Shown in pieces: positions 16,533 to 24,448 of a DNA stretch of 64,000 nucleotides. The stretch comes from CAYRIY01 sp964424335. GTDB lineage: Bacteria > Bacillota > Limnochordia > DTU080 > RSA5. Below the pieces are notes generated by a model. It had not been told where the DNA came from. It did no database searches and saw only the letters and a program-made list of their open reading frames with translations. A program made the translations under genes and the position numbers. The stretch spans positions 1-64,000 of the forward strand of contig CAYRIY010000004.1 of the NCBI GenBank assembly GCA_964424335.1. Direction: 5' to 3'. Each line of letters begins with the position of its first letter. Position 1 is the first letter of the stretch.

Positions 16533-17470
16533 ACAAACAAGCGCAATTGCCCAAACCCGATTGCGACCTTTCGGTGCAAATCGGCGACGTCGTATTCAAG
16601 AATCCGGTCATGGTCGCATCGGGAACGTTTGGCTACGGCGCCGAGTACGCGGAACTTTTCGACCTCGAACTCCTCGGGGCCGTCATGGTGAAAGGCGTAT
16701 CGCTCGAGCCGTGGACCGGCAATCCGCTTCCTCGCATCGTCGAGACGCCGGCCGGGATGTTGAATGCGATCGGATTGCAAAATCCGGGGGTCGAGGCGTA
16801 CGTCGAGCGTTACCTCCCGGCCTTGCGCGGCCGCGAGGTGCGCGTCATCGTCAACGTAATCGGAAAGACCGTCGACGAGTACGTCGGCGTCGTCCGGCGA
16901 CTGGAAGAGGTCGAAGGAGCCGACGCGTACGAGCTCAACATCTCATGCCCCAACATCAAAGAGGGAGGCATCGCGTTCGGAGTCGACCCCAAGATGGCCG
17001 CGGAGGTTGTAGGCGCCGTGCGCAAAGTTACGACTCGGCCGGTCATTCCAAAACTCTCACCAAACGTAACCGACATCAAAGTGATGGCGAAAGCGTGCGA
17101 AGACGCAGGGGCCGACGCGGTATCCGCCGTGAACACGTTTTTAGGCATGGCGATCGATGTGCGCTCCGAGCGGCCGGTGCTTGCCAACGTCGTCGGCGGG
17201 CTTTCCGGGCCGGCAATCAGGCCTTTGGCGGTGCGAATGGTTTGGGATGTGTACGAGGCGGTCGACATTCCGATCATCGGCATGGGTGGCATCGCGAGCC
17301 TAGAAGACGCCATCGAATTCACGCTCGCCGGCGCTTCGGCGTTCGCCGTCGGCACCGCAAACTTCACGAGTCCCACGCTGAGCGCGGAGATTGCCGAGAG
17401 CCTTCCCCAACTGTTGAGAGAGAAGGGCGTGTCTCGATTTGGCGATCTTGTCGGGCGCGCCCACGCTTGA
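16529..17470 (+). CDS. pyrD: Dihydroorotate dehydrogenase, class 1B catalytic subunit
   Basis: Oxidises dihydroorotate to orotate on FMN, NAD-linked through PyrK. The 313-residue barrel has NPVMVASGTFGYG, the nucleus of the active site ELNISCPNIKEGGIAFG with the class 1 catalytic cysteine (near residue 130), VIPKLSPNVTDI, and GMGGIASLEDAIEF (FMN phosphate binding). ATG at 16529 overlaps pyrK; an in-frame GTG lies 9 bp upstream. The presence of pyrK plus this class shows the NAD-dependent system, not the membrane quinone-dependent class 2 enzyme. Confidence 0.95.
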   Translation: MNKQAQLPKPDCDLSVQIGDVVFKNPVMVASGTFGYGAEYAELFDLELLGAVMVKGVSLEPWTGNPLPRIVETPAGMLNAIGLQNPGVEAYVERYLPALRGREVRVIVNVIGKTVDEYVGVVRRLEEVEGADAYELNISCPNIKEGGIAFGVDPKMAAEVVGAVRKVTTRPVIPKLSPNVTDIKVMAKACEDAGADAVSAVNTFLGMAIDVRSERPVLANVVGGLSGPAIRPLAVRMVWDVYEAVDIPIIGMGGIASLEDAIEFTLAGASAFAVGTANFTSPTLSAEIAESLPQLLREKGVSRFGDLVGRAHA

Positions 17471-17516
17471 ACGCCCTGGAGATTTGTGCGTTTTTGAAAC
17501 TGGAAGAGGGGAATGA

Positions 17517-18101
17517 TTGAGCGTGAATCAAGAGGAAGTCGCAAGGCTGTTCGAAGAGTCCGACGCCCTCCTTCGAGGCCATTTCTTGCTTACATCCGGC
17601 CTTCATTCGGACAAGTACTTCGAGAAGTTCGCCGTGCTGCAACGGCCTGAGAAGACCGAACTCCTGTGCAAAGAGATTGCCAGACGATTTGAGCAGGACG
17701 GGGTGGAAGTCGTGATCGGGCCCGCCGTCGGTGGAATCTTGCTTGCGCACGAAGTGGCTAAGGCCTTGAAGACACGGGCCCATTTCACCGAACGAGAAGG
17801 CGGGCGCATGGCGCTTAGGCGCGGCTTTACGGTGGCGCCGGGTGAGCGGGTGCTCGTGGTCGAAGATGTGACGACGACCGGGGGATCCGTCAGGGAAGTC
17901 CTCGACTGCGTGCGCTCGAGCGGAGGAGACGTAATCGGGGTGGGCCTTTTGGTTGATCGTAGCGAGCAGGGGATGGATTTTGGCGTCAAGACCGAGGCTC
18001 TGCTCAGGATGCCCGTTTCCGCCTATCCTCCCGCCGAGTGCCCTCTATGCAGGGACGCAGTCCCACTCACTGCCCGCGGCAGTCGCCACACGGCGAGTTG
18101 A
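17517..18101 (+). CDS. pyrE: Orotate phosphoribosyltransferase
   Basis: Joins orotate to PRPP, giving OMP. At 194 residues it belongs to the shorter bacterial form. The PRPP motif is VLVVEDVTTTGGSVREVL (about residues 112-129). GHFLLTSGLHSDKYFEKF near residue 20 matches the OPRT N-terminal signature, and TEREGGRMALRRGF is the flexible catalytic loop. TTG at 17517 follows AAGAGGGG; a GTG 6 bp later is an alternative. Last gene of the pyr unit, with a structured 109-bp gap before purE. Confidence 0.94.
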   Translation: MSVNQEEVARLFEESDALLRGHFLLTSGLHSDKYFEKFAVLQRPEKTELLCKEIARRFEQDGVEVVIGPAVGGILLAHEVAKALKTRAHFTEREGGRMALRRGFTVAPGERVLVVEDVTTTGGSVREVLDCVRSSGGDVIGVGLLVDRSEQGMDFGVKTEALLRMPVSAYPPAECPLCRDAVPLTARGSRHTAS

Positions 18102-18145
18102 TCGATCGGGCGCTGATCATACGAGTCGATAGGGTCGCCTTCTGA

Positions 18146-18177
18146 CTTGGCCGGGCCGACGAGCTCGGGCGGCCAAG
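18146..18177 (+). other. GC-rich inverted repeat between pyrE and purE
   Basis: CTTGGCCG (18146-18153) and CGGCCAAG (18170-18177) form an 8-bp stem with further pairing inside the loop. There is no T-run, so it may slow or end transcription inefficiently, or do nothing; purE could be read through from the pyr unit. Confidence 0.4.
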
Positions 18178-18210
18178 GGGGGCACACGCCAAAAAAAGGA
18201 GAATCCGAGC

Positions 18211-18735
18211 ATGTCCGAATCGACCGAGCCTCGCCCCACGATCGGGGTCGTTCTTGGCAGCAAATCCGATCTTCCCGTCGTCGCCAAAGGCCTCGAGATC
18301 TTCGATGAGCTTCGCATCTCGTACGAAGTTCGCATTCTTTCCGCACACCGCACGCCCGACGAGGCGGTCGCGTACGCGAGGAGCGCAGCCGATCGCGGGT
18401 TGCACGCGATCGTTGCCGCTGCCGGCCGCGCCGCGCACCTGCCCGGCGTGCTGGCAAGCCACACTTTGGTGCCCGTGATCGGCGTGCCGATCGGCGGGGG
18501 GCCACTTGCCGGCGTCGACGCCTTGTACTCGATCGTGCAAATGCCAAGCGGCGTGCCGGTCGCTTCGATGGGCATCGACGGCGCCGCCAATGCCGCGCTG
18601 TACGCGGCCCAAATCCTCGGTCTGCACGATGCGGCCGTACGGGAGCGCCTTGCGGCCTGGCGGCAGGGGCGGGCGGAAGTTTCGCTCAACGACGACGCCA
18701 AGGCGCGCGATCATGGCTGGCGTTCACTGCTTTAA
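18211..18735 (+). CDS. purE: N5-carboxyaminoimidazole ribonucleotide mutase
   Basis: Moves the carboxyl group of N5-CAIR to C4, giving CAIR in purine synthesis. The 174-residue protein has IGVVLGSKSDLPVV, SAHRTPDEAVAYA (with the catalytic His region), AAAGRAAHLPGVLASHT and VPIGGGPLAGVDALYSIVQMPSGVPV, which are class I features. This class needs PurK to make N5-CAIR, yet purK is not adjacent. AAAAGGAG precedes the ATG. It stands alone, separated from the other pur genes by 11 kb of opposite-strand genes, and ends 3 bp from the convergent ATP-grasp gene. Confidence 0.95.
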   Translation: MSESTEPRPTIGVVLGSKSDLPVVAKGLEIFDELRISYEVRILSAHRTPDEAVAYARSAADRGLHAIVAAAGRAAHLPGVLASHTLVPVIGVPIGGGPLAGVDALYSIVQMPSGVPVASMGIDGAANAALYAAQILGLHDAAVRERLAAWRQGRAEVSLNDDAKARDHGWRSLL

Positions 18736-18738
18736 AGG

Positions 18739-20106
18739 TCAATGCGCTCTACTTGCCAGCGCGCCCTTCGCTCGGGGCGCGCTGGGGAGTTGAAACCCGC
18801 CTACCGTAAAGCAATACCGCACGAGGCGGCGGCGCGCGTGTTTGCGAATGGCGGGCTCGTCGAAGACCATGGGCTTTGCATTCAGCTCCAAGATCCACGG
18901 GTGGCCGCTTCGATCGAGCGCCACATCCATCGAGAGTTCCCCGTGCGTCCCGCCCGTCGCGGCATCGAAGGCCGCAGCCGCCGTGACGATCGCATTTTCT
19001 AGATTTCTGACGACTTGATCGACGCGGTCAGCGCCCTTTAGCACGCGGCGGAGGAGCGGGATGAGTTTGGCCCTCGATCCTCCCCGAGGACGGTGGGTTG
19101 TGATCTGCCGCGGTCCTGCGATGCGCGCGGCCATCCCCGTCACGGTCCACCCTTTGACCGGATCGTTTTGGACCAATGCTCGGATGTCAAAGGGACGCCC
19201 GTGGTAACGCAGGAGAGGGATGGCCTGTTGTATCAAGTAGCGCCTTCCGGCCTGAAATCGGTCCAACTGGGCCGAGAATGCGCCGATGTCGTAGTACGTC
19301 GCGGCCCTGATCCGCCCTTTTCCCAAGGTCGATCGCCAGAGGATTCGGCCGTTTGGGTGCAGATCGATGCGGGCCGTTCCATTGCCAAGGCTGCCGCCGG
19401 CCCGTTTCATGTACACTTCGTGGTGCTTGCGCAAAAACTCCATCAAAGACGTTGCATCCCGATACATGAGCGTCTCGGGGAGGTGCGCCTTGACGGCTTC
19501 GTGGTCCTTGAGGATGTTGTGCACTTCCCACTTGTCGAGCAATTTCGGGTTGAAAAAGTGGACGTCCGACTCTTCAATAAACCGCTTGCGGGCTGCGTCG
19601 ACGCTCGCCCGCCGCTCAGCGTTGCGGTTGGGCACTCGGTTGTAGATGACGTGGGGAAATGGGAAGCGGCCGCGAACCCAGGCGCCGCTGCGGCCGCTGA
19701 TCGTATACCCCGCGATGGTCCGATCACTCCAATTCACGCCTTCCGGCGTAAATACGTACGCGATCGCTCCCATCTCCTTGGCGACGAGGATCAAACGGCG
19801 AAACTGCCCGGAGCTCGCCGCAAACCGGCGCTTAGGATTCTTGCGTGAGGACGATGTGAAGATTGCGATGACGGGGCCAAGTGACAAGCCGTGCTCGCTC
19901 GTACGCACGGAGACTCGCCAGCGACCCGGTAGGTGTAGGCCTTTTCGCTGAGAACTCACCAAGGCCACGCGGGCTCCCGATGTCTTGAGTTCGATGGGCG
20001 TCAGACCGATCGTCACGCTGCCGGCCCGCCTGACCGCTTGGATCGCGTCGGATGTGGATTTCAGCTTTAGCATCCGACCGGGGCCGTTTTTTATTTCAAA
20101 TTGCAT
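18739..20106 (-). CDS. YheC/YheD-type ATP-grasp protein, long form (1)
   Basis: A predicted carboxylate-amine ligase of the YheCD ATP-grasp family, whose B. subtilis members are spore-associated; the substrate is unknown. The 455-residue protein has a beta-rich N-terminal domain (to about 80, ending LSLGPVIAIF), a middle region with PFPHVIYNRVPNRNAERR, and the ATP-grasp core: VYMKRAGGSLGNGTARI, YLIQQAIPLLRYHGRPFDIR and GELSMDVALD...ILELNAKP. The Gly-rich loop departs from the usual KPxxGSxGKG (R for P, N for K). ATG at 20106 follows GGGAGG. It is the last gene of the minus-strand cluster, 39 bp after the second long paralogue. Confidence 0.85.
   Translation of the reverse strand: MQFEIKNGPGRMLKLKSTSDAIQAVRRAGSVTIGLTPIELKTSGARVALVSSQRKGLHLPGRWRVSVRTSEHGLSLGPVIAIFTSSSRKNPKRRFAASSGQFRRLILVAKEMGAIAYVFTPEGVNWSDRTIAGYTISGRSGAWVRGRFPFPHVIYNRVPNRNAERRASVDAARKRFIEESDVHFFNPKLLDKWEVHNILKDHEAVKAHLPETLMYRDATSLMEFLRKHHEVYMKRAGGSLGNGTARIDLHPNGRILWRSTLGKGRIRAATYYDIGAFSAQLDRFQAGRRYLIQQAIPLLRYHGRPFDIRALVQNDPVKGWTVTGMAARIAGPRQITTHRPRGGSRAKLIPLLRRVLKGADRVDQVVRNLENAIVTAAAAFDAATGGTHGELSMDVALDRSGHPWILELNAKPMVFDEPAIRKHARRRLVRYCFTVGGFQLPSAPRAKGALASRAH
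18756..18785. terminator. Hairpin at the purE / ATP-grasp convergence
   Basis: A perfect 11-bp inverted repeat (CCAGCGCGCCC / GGGCGCGCTGG) with an 8-nt loop. It lies inside the last codons of the minus-strand ATP-grasp gene and 21 bp after purE. There is no T-run on either side, so it may act as a bidirectional barrier only in part. Confidence 0.4.
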
Positions 20107-20145
20107 GGGCAATTCCTCCCGAAAGGCGCGTGCGCTTTTTCGTGT

Positions 20146-21492
20146 TCAAAACCCGGCAATGTAGTTTGCATAGGCCATAGGCCGGTGGAATGAGCGCCAC
20201 ACTTGGCGCTTGGGGCCTGCGTCCGTAATCTTTCGGAACGGCTTGGCGTTCACTTCGATCAGCCAAACTTGCCCTTTCCGATCGACGCCAAGGTCGAGGC
20301 CGACCTCGCCGAGCGGGCCGTCGAGCACTTCTTCAAGGGCGGTCACGATCTCGAGCGATGCGGTGCGGATCTTGGCCGCCACGCGCCGACCGTTCCTCTT
20401 GAATCGCTTGCGCAAGACGTAGGCAAGACCAAAGGCCGTTCCACCACGGCTCAGATTGGACGTGACCCTGCCTTGCGGAGCCACTCTGGCGTACGTCTTG
20501 GTCCGCGCCCACTCGCCATCGCCCGTCTTTTGCATGAGAATTCGCACGTCGAACGGGGCGCCGCCGAAGGTAGCAAGGTGAAGATCTTGCTGGACGATGT
20601 ATCGCCGCCCGCGTTGAATGCGAGTAATTCCTTTGTATAGTGCATCAAACCGAGTCGTCCCATGGATTCTGCGACCGTGCCGCCACTCGTATCCCGTGTG
20701 CGTCCGTCGCACCCGCACGACGCCTTTGCCTTGGCTGCCTTCGGTAGGCTTTACGTAGACGGAGCTGTGTTGGTCGAGAAACGCCTGCAGACTGGCGGGC
20801 CCGGTCAGTTGCCGCGTCTCGGGGATGTACCGAACCAGGCGTTCGTGCCGGGACATGCGCTGATAGATCGACCACTTGTCAAAAAATCCTTCATTGAAAT
20901 AATGGACGTCGGGGATGGCCTGCAAAACTGCTTTCGCACGTTGCGTGCTGGCACGCCGCTCCCAACTGCGCGCTTGCACGCGATCGTACACCACGTCGGG
21001 GAGGGGAAGGCGCCTTTTGACCCAACGCTTTCCGGAGCGAACGTACCCCTCCACGTAATCGGCGCCTTCCTCGATTCCGTCCGGGGCCGCGACGAACGCC
21101 ACCATGCCCAAAGCCCTGCCATGGGCGATCAGGTGTTTGAGGTCCCCAGTGCGGACACCAAAGAGCGCCCGCCTTCCGCTGCGCCTCTTTTTGGCTGCAA
21201 AGATCGCGACGATCGGGCCGAGGCAGAGCGCCTGGCGCTCTGGCTCCCATCGAATGCGGAGCGTTTGCGGGAGCGAGAGGTAAAGGTCACTTGCGACCTT
21301 GGGACTGATGGCGACGACGTCAGAGCCTCGTTTGTTCGAAACAGGCACGGAGACGCTCTTAGCCCCAACTTTTAGCGTCGCTTGATCAAGGCGCGGGGCG
21401 CCAAGCGACTCGAGAAGCGCCTCTGAAACGGCGATCCCGTCGACCCCCTCTTGGGCCCGCGTCAACTTGACCTTTGCGCTCTTGTATGGCAT
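20146..21492 (-). CDS. YheC/YheD-type ATP-grasp protein, long form (2)
   Basis: A 448-residue paralogue of the gene that follows it. It has the same N-terminal beta-rich domain (ending LCLGPIVAIF near 95), LPLPDVVYDRVQARSWERR, FNEGFFDKWSIYQ, and a well-conserved ATP-grasp core: VYVKPTEGSQGKGVVRV (phosphate loop and lysine), YIVQQDLHLATFGGAPFDVR and GEVGLDLGVD...LIEVNAKP (metal-binding Glu and Asn). All expected catalytic groups are therefore present. GAAAGGGAAG precedes the ATG. By family it should join a carboxylate and an amine at the cost of ATP; the substrates are unknown. Confidence 0.88.
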   Translation of the reverse strand: MPYKSAKVKLTRAQEGVDGIAVSEALLESLGAPRLDQATLKVGAKSVSVPVSNKRGSDVVAISPKVASDLYLSLPQTLRIRWEPERQALCLGPIVAIFAAKKRRSGRRALFGVRTGDLKHLIAHGRALGMVAFVAAPDGIEEGADYVEGYVRSGKRWVKRRLPLPDVVYDRVQARSWERRASTQRAKAVLQAIPDVHYFNEGFFDKWSIYQRMSRHERLVRYIPETRQLTGPASLQAFLDQHSSVYVKPTEGSQGKGVVRVRRTHTGYEWRHGRRIHGTTRFDALYKGITRIQRGRRYIVQQDLHLATFGGAPFDVRILMQKTGDGEWARTKTYARVAPQGRVTSNLSRGGTAFGLAYVLRKRFKRNGRRVAAKIRTASLEIVTALEEVLDGPLGEVGLDLGVDRKGQVWLIEVNAKPFRKITDAGPKRQVWRSFHRPMAYANYIAGF

Positions 21493-21572
21493 CGACTTCT
21501 TCCCTTTCTCGGAGCTGCTCTTTAGGCCGTAGGGCCCGGGAAAGGCCCGCCGATCGGCGTGGCCGCCCCACG

Positions 21573-22943
21573 TCAGCGCCGCTTACGCTTTTGGGGTCGT
21601 CGGCGGACCAATCCCCACCGCAACTTTAGGTCGCGGTTTTCGCTCCATTCTTTACCCTCACGCACCCATTCAGGAATGACTTGCAGATGCTCTTCCATCC
21701 TCGAATAGTCCGGTAGGGTCTCAAGGTCGGACCAGATTGCCTCAAAGGCAGGGCGCATGACCTCTTTGTCGGATCGGTAAAATGCGCGGCAAATCTCGTT
21801 ATGCGCAAACATATCGAGACGCAGGCGCTCGTAGTTCTCCGCGACCAGCTTTGCCAGGCATGCGATGGCGTGGGCGAAGTCGGGCGCTACGATCCAACTC
21901 GACGGGACTCGGTACTCAAAGCCGTGGCGCTGCCAGCGAAACTCGCCGAGGTATCCGTAGCGGGGGCGCCGCCGACGGGCGCGCTTTGGATCCTCGAGCA
22001 TCGCCACGGGGAGCGCGAGGTAGTTGTCGAGCGCCCGGAGCAATTCCGTCGTGAGCGGCACGTCGCTGAAGTGGATGTGGCCGCCGATCGGGTAGCTGCG
22101 CACGGGGAGGCTTCCCGCCTGCCAACTCGAATCTTTGGGCGCGCGGCGAGCGGCCCTGCGGAGCAGATCCTTGATGTTTGAAACGAGCACGACCGGGTCG
22201 GACGAAGGCGAAGGGCGCACCTCGACGATGGGCTTTGCCCCCCGGCGATATCGACTGCCCTGCTGGTCGTAACCGACCCGGCCGTGCCTGCTGAAATATC
22301 GAGACGCGTAAACGATCCCTTTGCCTCGGCGCATGATGAACTCGATGTCGGCGCCGAGCGTGACGGGCTTGCGGGCAAAGTCGAATCGGGAGCGCCGACG
22401 AGCGACGAAATGGGAGGCGGAGCGGGCATACAACCTGCCCGTCGTCGGTGTGAGCTCCGGGGTGGGATCGACCCGCGTCGGCGCCGCTTCGTCCTTGCTG
22501 AGCGAGATGACGTCCACCGAGCCGAAATGCAGCCCGAGGGCGTAAATGCAGCGGACGGCCATCGCCCGGACCGCCCGCATTCGCTTTGAACCACCGTGTA
22601 TCCGCTTGAGCTTCTTTCCGCTTCGCCGGTAAAGGCCAAGGACTCGCAAGTCGCATACGTGCACTCTGTAGCGGCCCTTTCGTCCATAGTACCGGGTGCG
22701 GATCCCGTGTGCGCGCAGGCGCTCAACGACTCTTTCTTTGTCTTGAGCGGCGCGGAGCGCTTCGGGCGGGTTGAGGACCCACTCGGCGCCGATGGGATCG
22801 AAATCCGTGGCGCCCCAGGACATGACGGCATCCCACGGTCCGGGTAGGTACTCGGAGTCAAACGTGATTTTCCCTTCATTATCGTTGGGAAACTTCAGCC
22901 GCTTCGGTTTTCCTTTGGGCGGATGAATGGCAAGGAGGTTCAC
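21573..22943 (-). CDS. phiEco32-type COOH-NH2 ligase with degenerate ATP-grasp-like N-terminus (1)
   Basis: A 456-residue two-part protein. The N-terminal 200 residues resemble a reduced ATP-grasp module (VMSWGATDFDP..., RYRVHVCDLRVLGLYRR, IYALGLHFGSVDVI). The C-terminal half is a glutamine-synthetase-fold amidoligase of the phage phiEco32-like COOH-NH2 ligase type 2 family: LGADIEFIM, VGYDQQG, IVEVRPSPSSDP, YPIGGHIHFSDVPLTTELL and FEYRVPSSW carry the acidic and His residues expected to bind metal and ATP. The 22964 start would place GGAAGGAGG inside the gene; GTG at 22943, 10 nt after it, is preferred. Family relatives are predicted to form amide bonds on peptides or proteins. Confidence 0.85.
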   Translation of the reverse strand: MNLLAIHPPKGKPKRLKFPNDNEGKITFDSEYLPGPWDAVMSWGATDFDPIGAEWVLNPPEALRAAQDKERVVERLRAHGIRTRYYGRKGRYRVHVCDLRVLGLYRRSGKKLKRIHGGSKRMRAVRAMAVRCIYALGLHFGSVDVISLSKDEAAPTRVDPTPELTPTTGRLYARSASHFVARRRSRFDFARKPVTLGADIEFIMRRGKGIVYASRYFSRHGRVGYDQQGSRYRRGAKPIVEVRPSPSSDPVVLVSNIKDLLRRAARRAPKDSSWQAGSLPVRSYPIGGHIHFSDVPLTTELLRALDNYLALPVAMLEDPKRARRRRPRYGYLGEFRWQRHGFEYRVPSSWIVAPDFAHAIACLAKLVAENYERLRLDMFAHNEICRAFYRSDKEVMRPAFEAIWSDLETLPDYSRMEEHLQVIPEWVREGKEWSENRDLKLRWGLVRRRPQKRKRR

Positions 22944-23036
22944 CGCGTCCGGGCCTCCTTCCAAACGATCCGCCAGGTCGAGTCCAAACGAGGAGTTACG
23001 TCACATAAACGAGGGTAGCGGTCATCACAACACGGT

Positions 23037-23192
23037 CTAGCAGCGCATCGTGAGTATGAGTACAAAGATGAGTCCCCCGAGGAGCACGACGTCGAACGGA
23101 TTGGGAACGATCAGCACCTTGAGGAGTTCGATGCAGATCATTGCGACAATGACGACGAACGTCACGTCGAGGTTTCGCATTTTGCGCGACAT
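23037..23192 (-). CDS. Small two-helix membrane protein
   Basis: A 51-residue product from ATG 23192 (GTGAGGGTG upstream); an upstream start at 23237 would add 15 residues. It begins with a short basic stretch (MSRKMRN), then a hydrophobic segment (VTFVVIVAMICIELLKVLIV), a PNPFD turn and a second one (VVLLGGLIFVLILTM). The family is not recognised. It lies between a COOH-NH2 ligase and a YheC/D gene and is probably co-transcribed with them. It may be a membrane anchor for the cluster's product or enzymes, but that is only positional inference. Confidence 0.6.
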   Translation of the reverse strand: MSRKMRNLDVTFVVIVAMICIELLKVLIVPNPFDVVLLGGLIFVLILTMRC

Positions 23193-23335
23193 GGATCGTT
23201 TCACCCTCACCGTGCAGGCTCGCTCGCCTGCTTTCAAAGGAGTCGTGGCGTCAGTTCTTTCCCGCTATCCTACGAGCCTCGGCGGAGGCTGGGAATAGTA
23301 CTGAGTTCCCTAGTTCCCAGGTGGTAAGCGCATCC

Positions 23336-24430
23336 CTAGGAGTCTGTTGATTTCTTGCTCAAGTACCAAGCGTATTGAACGACACGGATGCGCGACGTCC
23401 GCCACGATTTCGTCAGGCGCGCTCTGGAGAAGAGCGCCCGTCCGGGTTGCCGGTTGACCTCGATGATCCACAGTTTTCCTGTGCGGTCGAGGCCAAGATC
23501 GAGGCCGAGTTCGCCAAGGGTTGGGTGGGCGCTGGACATTTGGGCGGCGCATTTCAGCGCAAGGGCCCGAACCATTGCAGCGAGCGTCTTTGCTTTCGGG
23601 GCGCGGGGAAGACCGCGCACGAGGCGCTGCAGCGTCATTGCGGTTCCCCCTGCGTGCAGGTTGGAGACAAACCCTCCGGGACGCCCGACACGCGCGCCGA
23701 TCGCCGAGACGCGCCAGCGGCCTTCAATGTCACGTTGGACGATCGCACGTATGTCGACGGCAGACCGCCCTCGACGCATCAGGTCGAGGTCCTGCTGTAC
23801 CAAGTATTCGTCAGGCGGTTGCCCGTCGACGGCAAATGCGACGAGCTGCGCTGCGTCTTTTAGGGATCGCTTGACGGCAGCGCCTGATTCGGATCGTCTC
23901 GCCGCTTTCCAACCCGACTCGGATCGCACCGCCTTGACGATCCCCTTGCCCTGGCGGCCGCGCACCGGCTTGATGTAAAGCGCTCGGTGGGACTCGGCGA
24001 TCCGCTCGATGGCATCGGCGCTCAGGGGTAAGGTTTCGGGGAGGTGAAGGGCGAGCTTGGGATCTTGAGCAAGGAGCGCATGGACCTCGAGTTTGTCCCC
24101 GAAGTCCGGGTTGAACACGGCAACCCCATATTCGCTCTCCAGGCGCCCAAGCGCGAGCCTGCACTTTTCGGCCTTCTCTTTGCCTAGGCCCCAAAGACGG
24201 TCGTGGACCACGTGAGGAAATCCTCGTTGAACGACTTTCCATCCCCCGTTCGTCGGGACGTACGCTTTGACGCGCCTGCGTTCCCAGTCGATGTCGAGGG
24301 GGGAGAAGACGTACCCTTCCATGTGGTGCCGTCTGGCGATCCGGATGAGTCCTCGCAGGTACGAGGTTTGCTCTCCAAACAGCCGCTTGTGAAACCGGCG
24401 CGCTGCAATTGCAAACACGGTGCGGGCCAT
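23336..24430 (-). CDS. YheC/YheD-type ATP-grasp protein, short form (3)
   Basis: A 364-residue paralogue without the N-terminal beta-rich domain; it starts directly at the equivalent of the pre-grasp region (MARTVFAIAARRF, EGYVFSPLDIDWERR). The core is intact: LYIKPVRGRQGKGIVKAV, YLVQQDLDLMRRGRSAVDIR and LGELGLDLGLDRTGK followed by IIEVNRQPGR. NRQP replaces the usual NAKP after the metal-binding asparagine. AAGGGAGG precedes the ATG, and the gene lies 18 bp after a COOH-NH2 ligase gene, suggesting tight co-expression. Confidence 0.87.
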   Translation of the reverse strand: MARTVFAIAARRFHKRLFGEQTSYLRGLIRIARRHHMEGYVFSPLDIDWERRRVKAYVPTNGGWKVVQRGFPHVVHDRLWGLGKEKAEKCRLALGRLESEYGVAVFNPDFGDKLEVHALLAQDPKLALHLPETLPLSADAIERIAESHRALYIKPVRGRQGKGIVKAVRSESGWKAARRSESGAAVKRSLKDAAQLVAFAVDGQPPDEYLVQQDLDLMRRGRSAVDIRAIVQRDIEGRWRVSAIGARVGRPGGFVSNLHAGGTAMTLQRLVRGLPRAPKAKTLAAMVRALALKCAAQMSSAHPTLGELGLDLGLDRTGKLWIIEVNRQPGRALFSRARLTKSWRTSRIRVVQYAWYLSKKSTDS

Positions 24431-24448
24431 GGCAACCGCCTCCCTTAG

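Noticed and set aside
23296..23330. CTGGGAA...TTCCCAG inverted repeat before the small membrane gene
   Set aside because: Seven-base arms with a long loop and no T-run; too weak to call a terminator or operator.
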